Counted from the stretch's first letter, positions 25,983 through 36,988 are shown. The stretch is 64,000 bases of DNA from Sycobia sp. Sy_11 (GCA_018907035.1 JACCIC010000038.1:2968001-3032000); one strand, 5' to 3'. Translations and numbers: made by a program. Notes: generated by a model not told the origin, from the letters alone.

Positions 25983-26084
25983 GCTGTGCTTTTTCTCTCT
26001 TCAGTTTTGTTACTTAAATTAATTATCACCAAATTAAAATATGATGCATCTCTTGAAATATATATATATATATTAAATGTGTAT

Positions 26085-26100
26085 GCGCGCGCGCGCGCGC

Positions 26101-26140
<40 letters not shown>
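26085..26140. repeat. (GC)n-(TA)n compound microsatellite
   Basis: A short alternating GC run (26085-26100) joined through GTG to a TA array (26104-26140). Both parts are alternating purine-pyrimidine. Confidence 0.9.
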
Positions 26141-26142
<2 letters not shown>

Positions 26143-26889
26143 TTGTTCAAATACTTTTCTGGACGTATGGACGTATCGTAATAATTGATACGCGAAAATT
26201 GTATTATTAAAAAACGTACAAGGTTGCTAATTCATGATATTTTTCAGCACATCCGGCCCTATTCGCACTCTAAGAGAGATAATTTCGCTCATCGCAGATA
26301 TTTATATTATTGACAATCCGTTTCAAATTTAGCTTTCGACTCATGTAATTAGTTATAAATTTAGTTATAATAAATAGTAAATGTAACATTTTCCTGAACT
26401 TAAATGTATCGCATGCAAATATATAGTTTCTCCTCCGAGCGACTCGAGGAAAAGTATCGAGCAAACAAAAATATAGTGTTTTAATTTGTAGTAAATTTCC
26501 AAACGAGTATGAAAGCTGATACTTTCCCTGATAATGTAACAATTAAAGTACGCCATAATATTAGCGTATAGTATATTTTTTACCGATAACCGAAAAATTG
26601 CGATTATCACAGTTTACAACTTTAAAATTAATCAATACATAAATAATTTCATACTATTAGCAAAATTGAATTATTTTGATTTATAAAAAAATGTTCAATA
26701 CGTAAATTTGACAATTAGAAACAATTAATCATGATTATCATAAAAAATAACTTGTTTATAAATCGAATTCGATATTTCCAATAATTATGAATTTATTAAT
26801 TAGATATTACAAAAAAATTTGGAGAAACTCAATATAGATTTGAAAATAATTGAAGCACTGGCCATGAAGTCATAAAAGGATTATTAGTA

Positions 26890-27840
26890 CAGGTTTCTAT
26901 GAAGAGAGATTGATAGAGAGAGGCGGGGGTGGAGCAATCGATGGCTCGAGCTATAAATCGGTTGAAAAAGTCGAATCTCTCCTGAACAGCGGTTATCGCG
27001 CGACGGAACTCGAGTTTTTTCGGGGACGCGCTCGTATCGTGTCCATCCATTTCGTTTCTCGTAAATCTTCGGCGGCGGCAGTGGCGCGCGCGTGCCGCGT
27101 GATAGACAGGTTTCATACGTTAATTGCCGAATCCCTCTCCCGACGCCCGTTTGGCTTTTTTGCCGGCCCCCCCTCTCCCCCTCGCCAGCGGCGGGAAGCG
27201 CGCACGAGGCCGAGCGACGCGATTCAACAGGTGTTGGTGCCGGCTCGCGGGCGAACTTTTATTTGCACGATCCGGTGGCGGCGGCGGCGAGAGATCGAGC
27301 TCTGTCGGCAAAAAAAGAGACAACTCGCCGGCCGGCCGCCACCGGGCGGGAGAACGGAAGGGCGTGCGCTGGAGAGAGCGAGAGCTGCGGACGGATTGAA
27401 AGCGAGCGGCGAGTGTGGGAGGATGGAGAGAGACGAGTCGACGAGGTCCGAGAGTCTATTAGTTGGCTCGCTGGAAAAAGCCACCCCTTCTACCTGAAGA
27501 GCAACAGTGCAGCATCTCTCTCTCTCTCCCCCCCTCTCTCTCTCTCTCTCTCTCTCTTTCGTTTTCTCTCCCTTTTTCTCTTCCTCTCGTTTACACGTGG
27601 TGTCGCTCGATTTTTCACATTTCTCGCGCCCTTTGTTCCTCGTCTCCGCTTTTTGCTCTCACTTGCTCTGCCACTGGTTCGGTACTGCTGTCCACCCTTC
27701 TTTCCCCTGTTCTCGCTTTTTATCTCGTTCGCTCGACGGGCGCAGGGCACACGAAATTCCTCCCTGACAGTAGCGAATCAAGGACTGACAGTGTGTTTTT
27801 ACCACGTTTGTTTTGACCTAATGTTTGTCTGCGTTCGAGC
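26890..27840. other. GC-rich block, candidate regulatory DNA
   Basis: A CpG-rich block with a CT array at 27511-27557. Plus-strand frames of 195 and 279 codons cross it, but they overlap in different frames and are composition driven, and the longer one ends in translated CT and TA arrays. No domain or motif is visible. A coding exon cannot be excluded in 27000-27480. Confidence 0.3.
27511..27557 (+). repeat. (CT)n microsatellite, interrupted
   Basis: Two CT runs separated by a C run. Confidence 0.9.
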
Positions 27841-27854
27841 AACCTTTACAGCTG

Positions 27855-27857
<3 letters not shown>

Positions 27858-27920
<63 letters not shown>
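27858..27920. repeat. (TA)n microsatellite, ~63 bp
   Basis: One of the longest clean TA arrays in the window, exactly at a GC-rich/AT-rich border. Confidence 0.95.
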
Positions 27921-27922
<2 letters not shown>

Positions 27923-28469
27923 ACTGAATAATCGAGTCGGATGTTTTTATTCAGTTTAACCGCTTTCTTTGCATTTAGAGATTTTCAACGATGTAATCAT
28001 TACGACGATTATAAATTAGCATAATAATTTAATGACAATTTTATTATTTTCCCTTTATACTCTACTTATTTCGCAATAAAAGTACGTTAATCGGCATTAA
28101 TTTTAAACTATCATGAACATGTCAAATTGTCTCATTTCACAATTTATACTTATGATAAATTATATAACTAATGTTGCACAATTATAATTATAATTCCTAG
28201 TATATTTTTTAGCTTTCTGATGCTATGGTTTTTTTAATCTGAAAAATGCACTGAGTGAAAAAATATTTTAGATTTATCAGTAGATATAGGCCGGTTCGTG
28301 GAAAACGGCATATGACTTTAATAAGGTTATATCTAATATATATAAGACGGAAATGGTGTTTGTCCATCAAAAGCTAAAATTATGATTAGATTTAGTAATT
28401 TTTTAATTTTAAATATTTACTCTCCAAAAAATCTAAATAATTTTAGGGAAATTGTGGCAAAATAATAGA
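27920..28469. other. AT-rich stretch, no gene seen
   Basis: AT-rich, nothing recognisable. Confidence 0.6.
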
Positions 28470-28797
28470 ATTAAATTAATAAATATTTTTATCGGTCTTA
28501 CAGTCTCTCTAATATAATGTATGAGCTAAAATAATGACAGTCAGACTGTCTTTGTTTATGTTCACCTCCGTAGAATCTGAAATAAAACTTATAACTACAA
28601 TAAATTATATTAAAAATTAAAAATAAAAATAAAAATAAAATTAATAATAAAAAAAAAATAAAAATAAAATAAAAATGATAAAAGTAATATTCTAAGTTAG
28701 TAAAGGATACCCTGACTGCCCCACCACCTTAAATCTAAATTCGCTTTTAGTGTCCTATGTTTCGAGCCGCTACGGTTATTCCTCAGGAACTAAACTA
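28470..28797 (+). mobile_element. single arm of inverted-repeat family A (copy 3, half element)
   Basis: Starts with the family end ATTAAATTAATAAATATTTT, then ATCGGTCTTACAGTC, and follows the left arm of the 22.4-kb palindrome through AATGACAGTCAGACTGTC, AGAATCTGAAATAAAAC, the AAATAAAAAT tract and GACTGCCCCACCACCTTAAA. It stops at about the point where the other copy turns back at its central palindrome (GGAACTAAAC). No reverse-complement arm follows. It is either half of a palindrome lost by deletion or the ancestral single-arm unit. Confidence 0.8.
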
Positions 28798-28799
28798 AA

Positions 28800-29718
28800 C
28801 TAAAACAAAATAATAAAAATCAAAATGCTAAAATATGTGAGAAATAAATATAAAATGTGGACTCCGACGTAGTTGTTTTCATCCTAAATTTTAACTACAT
28901 ACAAAACATGGAATACAAGTCACGGAGACGGGTAAGTTCTGTGGCGACAGATCAAATCTCATATATATAATATTAATCTGGCATATAATAAACTAGTTAT
29001 TATTACATGTCGCTAATTTATTGTCAATTCCAGCGTCAGAGGATAAATCAAAATTAAGAAGTTCGAAATATAACACTTATACCGTAAACGAATTATTAAT
29101 TATTAATAGAATTTTAAATTGTTCCCCGCTTGAAGTACAGATATCTTATTACGTGTGCATAATAGCATTTGAGCAAATCAAAATTTTGCTTAATATTTAA
29201 CCAACTCAAGTCTGAATTGATTGTGAAAACCTTTTATTAACATATCCACTTTTCAATCATGCATAATCTTTCGGATATGTCGCAACTTATGGTATACATT
29301 TAATGGGAATTTTTTCATCTATTAATAATGATCGACAGTTGCATTTACTGGAGTACTGATAAGATAAAACTAATCAAATTCCATTGACTTTCCTCGCTGT
29401 TGCATTACTCAATGGTAAATATACATATACATACGCGCGCGCGCGCGTGTATATGTGTGTGTGTGTATTCGAAAAACGGATAAAAAATCAGAGCAACAAA
29501 TAACTTTTTATATAAAGATCGAACCTGAAACGAACGCTCATTTTGGAGTCCCATGATGTCATACATTATTCCAATTGAATTATTAAACCAAAAACTTTTT
29601 AAACAACTCTGATACTGTATGCTAGCTTTAAATTTGAATTCTGTGCAAAAACTTGCGCTATGCGTATTCCAAAAAAGTAATAACTTTCTTCGAGCCTGTC
29701 TGAATTTCTATACAGGAG

Positions 29719-29781
<63 letters not shown>

Positions 29782-29865
29782 TCCTCATGACATCGGATCC
29801 GGTGCCGTAAATCACGCCGATCAAATTAAACTTATTATTGTTACTTATATACTTAAAATTGAAAT
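28800..29865. other. AT-rich stretch, no gene seen
   Basis: AT-rich with a short CG/GT alternation at 29435-29468 and a TA array at 29723-29770. No gene is recognised. Confidence 0.6.
29723..29770. repeat. (TA)24 microsatellite
   Basis: A clean array near the border to the next GC-rich block. Confidence 0.95.
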
Positions 29866-29869
29866 TTCG

Positions 29870-30602
29870 GCGGAATATCAATGGGCAGGCGCGTCGCGTC
29901 GCGCGGCTCGGGGTTATTTACAGTGGAAATTGATTTTTATTTCGGCGCTCGCCTCGCTCCCGCCCGCATGAAATATGATTTTTCGGCTTTTCCGCGACGG
30001 CGGCATTGTCCCCGCGCCACAGTCGCGCTCCCGCTCGCGCGAATTCAATGGAGCGTTAGGAGAGCGGAATGAGGGTGGCGGCCCACGGGGTGGAGGGGGC
30101 GAAGGGCGGGAAGAGCGCTCATCGTTAAAATCGATGAATTACGAGACAACGCATTAGCGCAGTCCGCACGATACTAATCAGCGAAATTTCCGTGCAATAA
30201 ATAAGCGAACGAGATCAGGTCGTTGGTGTATGTGGGATGTGGCATGGGCAGCGGTGCGGGGCGATGGGGGGAGAGGGGAGGGCCGAGTTGTAACGCACAC
30301 GCGGTGCCGCGTTGGGGACTGCGCGTATAATGTGGTGGCGCGATAGAAAGTGGGGAAGATTGAGAGGCGGGGGAGGGGGAAAGCGCCGATGTCAAATTTT
30401 GCGGCCTCGCATAAATCCAAACTACTTTCGTTAAATCCCATGAAAACTATAAAAGCACAACGTTCAAAAAGCTCCCGGCTGTCCAGTGTCTTTCTCTGTC
30501 TCTCTTTCTCTCGCTTGCCCCATCCCGCTTTTTCTGGCTCGCTCCTTCTCTCTCCCTCTCTCTCTCCTCATTCCCTCATCACTACCTTCCTCGCCCCTCG
30601 CC

Positions 30603-30658
<56 letters not shown>

Positions 30659-30765
30659 TTCATCCACTCTCTCCATGGTCCTTAAATTATTGGACGGTTT
30701 GTGCGATAATGATTTCTGCCGCCCGGCTATCTGGCGCGGTAAACATTTTTATTAATAAATTAAAA
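29870..30765. other. GC-rich block, candidate regulatory DNA
   Basis: A CpG-rich block with non-repetitive AT-core words (for example ATTTACAGTGGAAATTGA, AATATGATTTTTCGGC and CGTGCAATAAATAAGCG) and a CT array near the right end. The sequence right of the array, 30670-30770, also looks constrained. Frames show no family. Confidence 0.3.
30606..30655 (+). repeat. (CT)25 microsatellite
   Basis: A clean CT array of about 50 bp. Confidence 0.95.
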
Positions 30766-31560
30766 GTTAGTGCGGCATAAACTTTAATAATCAAACCAGC
30801 GATCCTACGACCTTTATCTCAAATTCCTTTTTTACTTTTCGCATGTATAAAAGGACAATTGATCATGTATATTATCGAATACTTTTCATTTTTATTATTT
30901 ATTGTATATTATAAATTTTGTTTTTATATATGGCTTTCAGTTTAAGATTAAATATTAGCTTAATAAAAAACTTAATGCATTCCCTATCTTTCGTTTCGCT
31001 CTAACAATTGTACAATTCAGCAGAATCATATTGTCACATTTTTGACTTTTAAATCAATTAATTATTTTGAAGGGTAACAGTTACAAAATTTTCAGGTTAA
31101 ATGTTTTCAAAAAATGAAAGAATCTTCAAGGAAACTAGGTAGTCACTTATTTGACATATCGAAAAATTTTATTCGTGTATCACACAGTTTCTTTAATTAT
31201 TATTATTTTGAAAGAATAAATTTTTACGAATTGTACAGTAAAATAATCATAATTAAAAATGAACATATTTAGTATTGTGTTAAATAAACAAATTGTATAT
31301 CAAAAAGTTTTCGCTTTTTATATTGGAAATTGACTTTATTGTGATAAATATGTATATTCAATCATAGAAATACTTCATAAAGGGTCAAATTACTTAAATA
31401 GAATGATAAAATTATTCCACATTCGCTGTAAAATAAAAATTTCAGCTTCGAACCGTATCCATTTAATTATTTTTTTTTAAAAGTATGAGAAGAAAACGAA
31501 CGCCAAGATTTATAATACATAACGGTGATTTGAATTCTTTTTTTTACCAATGGCTTTAAA
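30765..31560. other. AT-rich stretch, no gene seen
   Basis: AT-rich, nothing recognisable. Confidence 0.6.
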
Positions 31561-31732
31561 AATTTATCGAACGGTGCACGGGGAAGAAAACGGCATACCT
31601 ATCGCCGTTGGCATCCTTCTTTTAAACGCCACATCTAATAAAGGTACTTTTACCGCCATTATATCTACGTCATTATCTCCGTACGGTCGCTCGCTTCCAA
31701 TTTAAGTGACAGTATTATAACGCCCAGAGCTC

Positions 31733-31736
<4 letters not shown>

Positions 31737-31776
<40 letters not shown>
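31737..31776 (+). repeat. (CT)20 microsatellite
   Basis: A clean CT array. Confidence 0.95.
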
Positions 31777-31782
<6 letters not shown>

Positions 31783-31883
31783 CTCTCTTTTCTCGTATCT
31801 TCTTGTCTTTGCGAGCAGCCGATCTCCTCTGCTAGATCACGGCACAAGCCTACCACCTACCTTACCTGTGGATCTATATCCCA

Positions 31884-31885
<2 letters not shown>

Positions 31886-31975
<90 letters not shown>
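31886..31975 (+). repeat. (GT)45 microsatellite
   Basis: A clean GT array of about 90 bp ending in GCGTGC-type variants. Confidence 0.95.
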
Positions 31976-31979
<4 letters not shown>

Positions 31980-32419
31980 CGTGTATGCGTGTGTGCGTGC
32001 GCTCGAGTACATGTGTGCATACATCAATGCATATAAAATAAATACTAGCAATTCAACAATCCGACAGAATACTTATAACATCATCTTCCCGCCCCGTAAT
32101 AGTCAGTTACGACCCGCTCTCGCCGAGCTCGTGCGTGGCCATCGTGTGGCTTCTCCCAATATATAAACGAAATCTGCACCGAACATCGCGTCTCCCATTT
32201 TCCTCTCCCAAAGCATCCCGACGATTGATGTGATGTATAGGTTTCTACTTCCGCGCATTTGCCATGTCCTGTGCTACCTCGAACCGTGCCACCGTTATAC
32301 CCAGTCCAATAACGATGGGAGACGGATTCTTTACTGTGCCCAGAGGCCGAATTCGCGGACGCATCCCTTCTGATTCGATTCGATACTTCCGCAACTACAG
32401 CGTATATTCTAAATAAGCC

Positions 32420-33640
32420 TATTTGAATTTTGGAAAACTGATATTAGAACTTCGATACACATATATATACACGAATACGATATATTTGCTTTTCTATGTG
32501 TACTTATGTGTATTGTACTAATAATAATAAATTAAAATTAGGTTAGATGCACGAGTACTTTACTACGAATTATTAATAATAAATGAGCGTTTGAAATAAG
32601 AAATAAAATGAATTTTCTTTACACTTATACTTAACTTATTAATTAAAAAGAAAATTGCAAAATAAAAACTGTATTACTCAATTTAATATGTCTATTGAAG
32701 CAATGTAATTTAAAATACTGTTCAACTATTCCAGAATTCTTATTGGGTGTTTTGAAAATTAAATAATACATAACTCATTTTTTTCTCATTCCTGTATTTC
32801 TTTTAATACCTATAGTTCTATTCACTAATTATAACTCTAATGAAATTAAGAAATTGTATTCACATCGTTAAATGACATATGAAAAAATAGATATCATGAG
32901 ATTAAAAAATCTGGCAATAGTTAAATAACGTAGGTAGATACATGTACAAGCATTTGAACTTTTATCCATTTAGCATGCCGAGATTTAAAAGTTCATTATA
33001 TCCCATTTCAGAAATCTTATTCATCATACACTAATGACGAGTAAACTTGATCCAATTATACAATTTTATTTAAAGTTTTAACTACAAATTCGTAAAAACG
33101 CAAAATATTTCATATTCATGGGGATCAAATTTGATTTTATTTATTTATTTCATTCTTCTTATTTATTTAACATCAATCTAATTATATTTTCATAATGACC
33201 TTCTGGAGAATTTACGATCTGAACTCTTGATGAATAAATTACGAGTTCTTCGTTATGTATACATCTACCCCTTAGAAATCTCAATCTATAATAATATAAT
33301 AATATACAAAAGAAAAGCTTTTCGTCAGTCATTAATATAAGATTGTATCATCTAAGATTTTTCAAAAGATGAAAAAATCTTTGTATGTCATTAATTTCTA
33401 GTATATTTCTGACGTACTGTAATTCCTATCTGTCAATTAAAGTTTTCGCATCATCCAATTAATGTCTTCATATATTTTTACCAACATTGATTTTATGTAA
33501 ATTAAGCACCACCTCTTACGCGAATAAGAAATAACATATATTTTTAAATGCAAAAAATATTAAACAATATAGTTACTGTAATAAATAAATAAGTTTTGAT
33601 GTCCTATAGAAGCGAATCACTATAATTTTTTCTTCAATCC
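32420..33640. other. AT-rich stretch, no gene seen
   Basis: AT-rich, nothing recognisable. Confidence 0.65.
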
Positions 33641-33654
33641 TTACAAGACGCGCG

Positions 33655-33684
33655 CACACACACACACACACGCGCGCGCGCATA

Positions 33685-33749
<65 letters not shown>
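33655..33749. repeat. (CA)n-(CG)n-(TA)n compound microsatellite
   Basis: A CA run, a CG run and then a ~59-bp TA array (33691-33749). The whole stretch is alternating purine-pyrimidine. Confidence 0.9.
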
Positions 33750-33752
<3 letters not shown>

Positions 33753-34851
33753 AATTACGTGCGCTGTAAAAATATTTATTCAGCAGCAACATACCTCTAG
33801 AATTATCTTGATTAATGAAAGGTACGTAATAATAACATATATGAGCTGCACGATCCATGGGTTTGATTATTTGCTCGTCAATGCGATGTGGAACAAATTG
33901 TAACGGCAAGTTCCTCTCCTCTCCCCGCGCCGATTATTTTATATATATATATATATATATTGATTAGCGTAGCTCAAATGACCGTCGATCCTCTCTGCTC
34001 GCCCAATTTTATATCTATCAGTCTATATCTTCCGCTTTGATTTTTCCTCCTTGCTTTTGATGACGACGATGACGCGCTCCTTTTGCGAGCTCGGACTATA
34101 AGAAGAGAAAAGAGCAGAAAGGAAGTACGAGCGAGAGAAAGAGAGAGAGAGAGAGATCAAGAGAGAAGTATCGGAGTACACCAAGAAAGAGAAAGAGAAG
34201 ATCAGACAGAATGTAGCCTTGATGTCGCCGCTGGCTAGAAATCATTCATCAACAAGCCTCGATGTCCATCGCAACTCTAAAGTGGTCTATCATGCTTTCT
34301 CTCTCTTTCTCTCTCTCACTCTGTTTCTTCTTTTCTCTCTCTATCTTTTATAAAGTTACCGGTATGGTTTATACCTCGTGGTAGTAGAGAACGGAAGAGT
34401 CTCCGTCCCTATGAACTAAAGATCACTTTTAAACTATATTAGAAACTTTTCCTTCTAAATAATGTTTTAAAAAGCATTTTTATTTTAGTTTTCATAGGAG
34501 GATTACTAAATTATATTGCGGTCGATGCCTCATACATACATAAATAGATTCCTTTATTACTAAAATTTGAGATTTTATCGACATACCGATATTGATGCAG
34601 TGGCATTGCAACAAATAGTAGCTAATGATATTACTGGATATTTTTATGAAATTATTCCATAACTGGTGACATTCACTTAAGTGATCGAACGTATAAGTAG
34701 TGTAATACTTAAAATTGATTGGTAAATCATTATATATGGTAAGTGATTATAATATATCATTTAAATTTGATTGATTGAAAATATATTGCATATCTTCCTT
34801 TTATGTTTATTCAACATGTCAGTATATAACTATATCGTAAAGTCAATTGCA

Positions 34852-34852
<1 letters not shown>
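33750..34852. other. mixed-composition stretch, no gene seen
   Basis: Non-repetitive DNA at 33760-34080, a purine-rich part with a short GA run (34140-34156), a CT-rich part at 34300-34340, then AT-rich sequence. A short TA array lies at 33941-33960. No gene is recognised. Confidence 0.5.
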
Positions 34853-34920
<68 letters not shown>

Positions 34921-34963
34921 CAACAACAAAAACAACAACAATAATAATAATAATAATAATAAT
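34853..34963 (+). repeat. (AAT)n-(AAC)n-(AAT)n trinucleotide array
   Basis: About 110 bp. A long AAT block is followed by AAC triplets with one AAAAAC interruption and a second AAT block. It lies directly against the 3' end of the minus-strand R1-clade fragment, so on that strand the element is followed by ATT repeats. It may be the element's tail or its insertion target. Confidence 0.9.
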
Positions 34964-34969
34964 TTTTTA

Positions 34970-35795
34970 TAGAGGAGGAAAAAAATCCTTTATGGATCCC
35001 GGGGACCTGTCCCCGGGTATGTGGAAATCACCAACACAAAGGCATACCCACTAAAAAACTACCTCCTCGGTGCATACCCTCGACTGCTTCCCGCAGCTGT
35101 GAAAAGAGCTGCAAGCCGGAGTCGGCAGGCGTACACCGAGGAGACCTCCTCTCCCTGGCTCAACTCCCCACCCCGGAAGCCACCGTTAGGCATTACTTCA
35201 GGGAGGAGACCAGGATTTTCACCTTTGGGCGCCACCATATCCCAGCGAAATAGAAGAATCTAGGGAAGGTCCGCCTTCTTCCGTCTGAGGATATCCTCGA
35301 CGAAATAGGCAACCCTTCCCCATGTCTCCTGGGGAGCATCAGGGGGACGATGCCTTCCGCGGTAAGCCTTCCAACGTCCTCCCGCTCCTACCGCCAGTAG
35401 CGCCCTCTGCTGCTCCCCCTGCCCGCACACAAAAAAATGTATGATGGGCATCGTCTTTTGCGGATCCACAATATATACAACCTGGATCCGCGACTTTTTC
35501 CATCTTGTGCAAGTATGTGCGGAAGTAGCCATACTCGGTCAGCATCTCCTCCCCATGCTACCGACCAATCCACGGGACCACCTGACTTATAAGTCTGGTG
35601 GTCCACCTTCCGCGCGTATCTTGCTCCCACCTATTCTGCCAGCAAGCCAGCGAACGCTCTCTGGCTTGCTGCTTTCCTTCGGCTTGGCGAAGTGTCCTGT
35701 TCATCTGGTGGACGAACTTCCGCTCCTGGGCCAGGAGGTCTACCGGGATCACCCCGGCAACTACTAGAGAGGCTGCCTCCGAGATCATGCGATAC
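34970..35795 (-). mobile_element. R1-clade retrotransposon fragment, 3' part (ORF2 C-terminus and 3' UTR)
   Basis: The minus strand encodes the end of an R1-type ORF2. The segment from 35803 begins SYRMISEAASLVVAGVIPVD, continues through a basic linker, and after frameshifts reads TEYGYFRTYLHKMEKV and the terminal zinc knuckle CIYCGSAKDDAHHTFFC, ending with ILRRKK near 35270. These are the standard C-terminal landmarks of R1-clade elements. At least two frame changes (near 35558 and 35420) break it, so it is a pseudogene. The 3' UTR (35260 down to about 34970) contains a perfect 9-bp-stem hairpin, CCCGGGGAC-CT-GTCCCCGGG (34998-35017), and runs into the AAT array. Its upstream part resumes at 36643, beyond an insertion. 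Confidence 0.9.
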
Positions 35796-35972
35796 GAACA
35801 CAAAAAAAAACAAAGGTCGCTCAGTTATGCTTTGTTACACGTAAACATACCCGGCCGCACCTAGCTTTCGCTTTATCGGCCGGTTGTGCTCCAAAAGTTT
35901 TTAGTATTGCTGATCTTTACTTATTGGTGCAAATCTGTACATCATTGCGCCTTTTGTGGACCTACAGTTTAT

Positions 35973-36105
35973 AGTGGGTTCCGAACCACTTTTTATTGCA
36001 CCATGTATTTACAGACTAGAGTTGTTTTACCAGTGTATTGGCTGGTTCTTCATTATTGCTAATTGTATATTTACAGTTTGTAGACCAGTGTAGAGTGCTG
36101 GTCTA
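35973..36105. ncRNA. hairpins H1-H3 of a repeated stem-loop module
   Basis: H1 (35973-35990) is AGTGGGTT-CCG-AACCACT with one bulged G. H2 (36029-36046) is ACCAG-TGTATTGG-CTGGT. H3 (36081-36105) is TAGACCAG-TGTAGAGTG-CTGGTCTA, a perfect 8-bp stem. H2 and H3 share a loop beginning TGTA while the stems differ on both sides. An ACAGTTT/ACAGACT word stands 5' of each. Folding in RNA and transcription are inferred. Confidence 0.45.
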
Positions 36106-36189
36106 CTTATTTAGGAATATAAATTTGTGTATATAGAAAAATATTGCCATTGTGATTAGATTCGGTATCTTGATTTGCAGTTTTGTTAA

Positions 36190-36206
36190 CCAGTGTATGG
36201 CGCTGG
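36190..36206. ncRNA. hairpin H4 of the repeated stem-loop module
   Basis: CCAG-TGTATGGCG-CTGG with the 9-nt loop TGTATGGCG, preceded by CAGTTTTG. It has the shortest stem of the series. Confidence 0.4.
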
Positions 36207-36493
36207 CCCACTTATGTTAGTGTATAATTTTTGCATTATGTAAAAATATATTTATATGTATATTATCCTTTATGTGTATACCCTATAGTTTCAACTTCCA
36301 ATTCCCTACCTACCTATTCAGGTTCCTCTATTATATCTGCTTCCAGCAGATTCTCTATGCGATACGAACCCAAAAAAACAAAGGTCGCTCAGTTATGCTT
36401 TGTTGCACATAAATATTCAGGAAAAATAATATATTTGTGAATATGTATATATTGCCATATGATTTAGTTGCGGTTAGTTTATTTACAGTTTTT

Positions 36494-36518
36494 TGGACCA
36501 GTGTATGGCGCCGGTCCA
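36494..36518. ncRNA. hairpin H5 of the repeated stem-loop module
   Basis: TGGACCaG-TGTATGGCG-CcGGTCCA: six outer pairs, one A/C mismatch, one inner pair, and exactly the same 9-nt loop as H4. Preceded by ACAGTTTT. It lies in the second unit. Confidence 0.45.
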
Positions 36519-36642
36519 CTATATCAGTGTATATACTTTGTGTATGTAAAAATTTTTATTTATTTGTATATGACCTTTTTTTGTATATATTTTCCTTTAC
36601 AACTGCCAGCTCCCTACTTACCTATTCAGGTTCCTGCGATAC

Positions 36643-36988
36643 AGCGCATCTCCTCTGTACAGCCGTCATGCGCCTGCGATACTTTTCGTATTGCAGCGCA
36701 TCGGCCCAGACTTCAGCACCGTAAAGCATGATGTACTCACCAGCTCGCAGTAGCAGCCGCCTGATGCAGGGGCGTGGTCCTCTGACGTTGACCATGACCC
36801 TGCAAAGCGAGGCCGCCACTACCGCCGCCTTGTCCGCCGACCTCCGAATATGTTCGCAGAAGGTGAGCTTCGTATCTAGCATCACCCCCAGGTACTTGAT
36901 AGATGCCTTGGTCAGGACCGACATCTCCTTAATAATTAGCGGCTGCATTCTGGGGACGCGCTTCTTCGTAAGGAGCACAATCTTAATA
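36643..36988 (-). pseudogene. R1-clade ORF2 fragment (RT thumb and linker)
   Basis: The minus-strand reading IKIVLLTKKRVPRM, then SIKYLGVMLDTKLTFCEHIR, AAVVAASLCRVMVNVRGPR, LYGAEVWADAL and RRRMTAVQRRCA is the part of R1-clade ORF2 just after the reverse transcriptase active site. The frame enters the insertion at 36642 and ends at a stop inside it. Comparison with the sequence resuming at 35795 shows that the junction also lacks a few residues and changes frame. The element is cut at its 5' side at about 36988, where the plus-strand R1 fragment begins, so the polymerase palm is missing. Confidence 0.9.

Larger units (their letters stand above)
25830..26890. other. AT-rich stretch with microsatellites, no gene seen
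   Basis: AT-rich with three arrays near its left end. Minus-strand frames of 81-90 codons at 26270-26610 overlap each other in different frames and resemble nothing known. Confidence 0.55.
31560..32420. other. moderately GC-rich block with two arrays
   Basis: Non-repetitive DNA at 31570-31730 and 31990-32400 surrounds a CT array and a GT array. No gene is recognised. Confidence 0.35.
35788..36642. mobile_element. two tandem units of an unknown insertion, each bounded by TGCGATAC
   Basis: The octamer TGCGATAC occurs at 35788-35795, 36358-36365 and 36635-36642, splitting the insert into units of 562 bp (35796-36357) and 269 bp (36366-36634). Both units begin with GAAC(A/C)C, an A run and ACAAAGGTCGCTCAGTTATG, and both carry CCTATTCAGGTTCC at or near their right end. 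In unit 2 this abuts TGCGATAC; in unit 1 about 31 extra bases follow it. The insert interrupts the minus-strand R1 frame, so TGCGATAC is probably a target-site duplication present three times after two insertions or a tandem duplication. It encodes no protein I can see. Reading it as a non-autonomous element is inference. Confidence 0.75.

Noticed and set aside
27092..27931. 279-codon plus-strand frame
   Set aside because: Composition-driven in GC-rich DNA, passes through a CT array and ends in a TA array; competing frames overlap it.
36231..36731. Plus-strand frames of 69-95 codons in the tandem insert
   Set aside because: They cross unit borders, are Tyr/Phe/Ser-rich from T-rich DNA and are not conserved between the two units.
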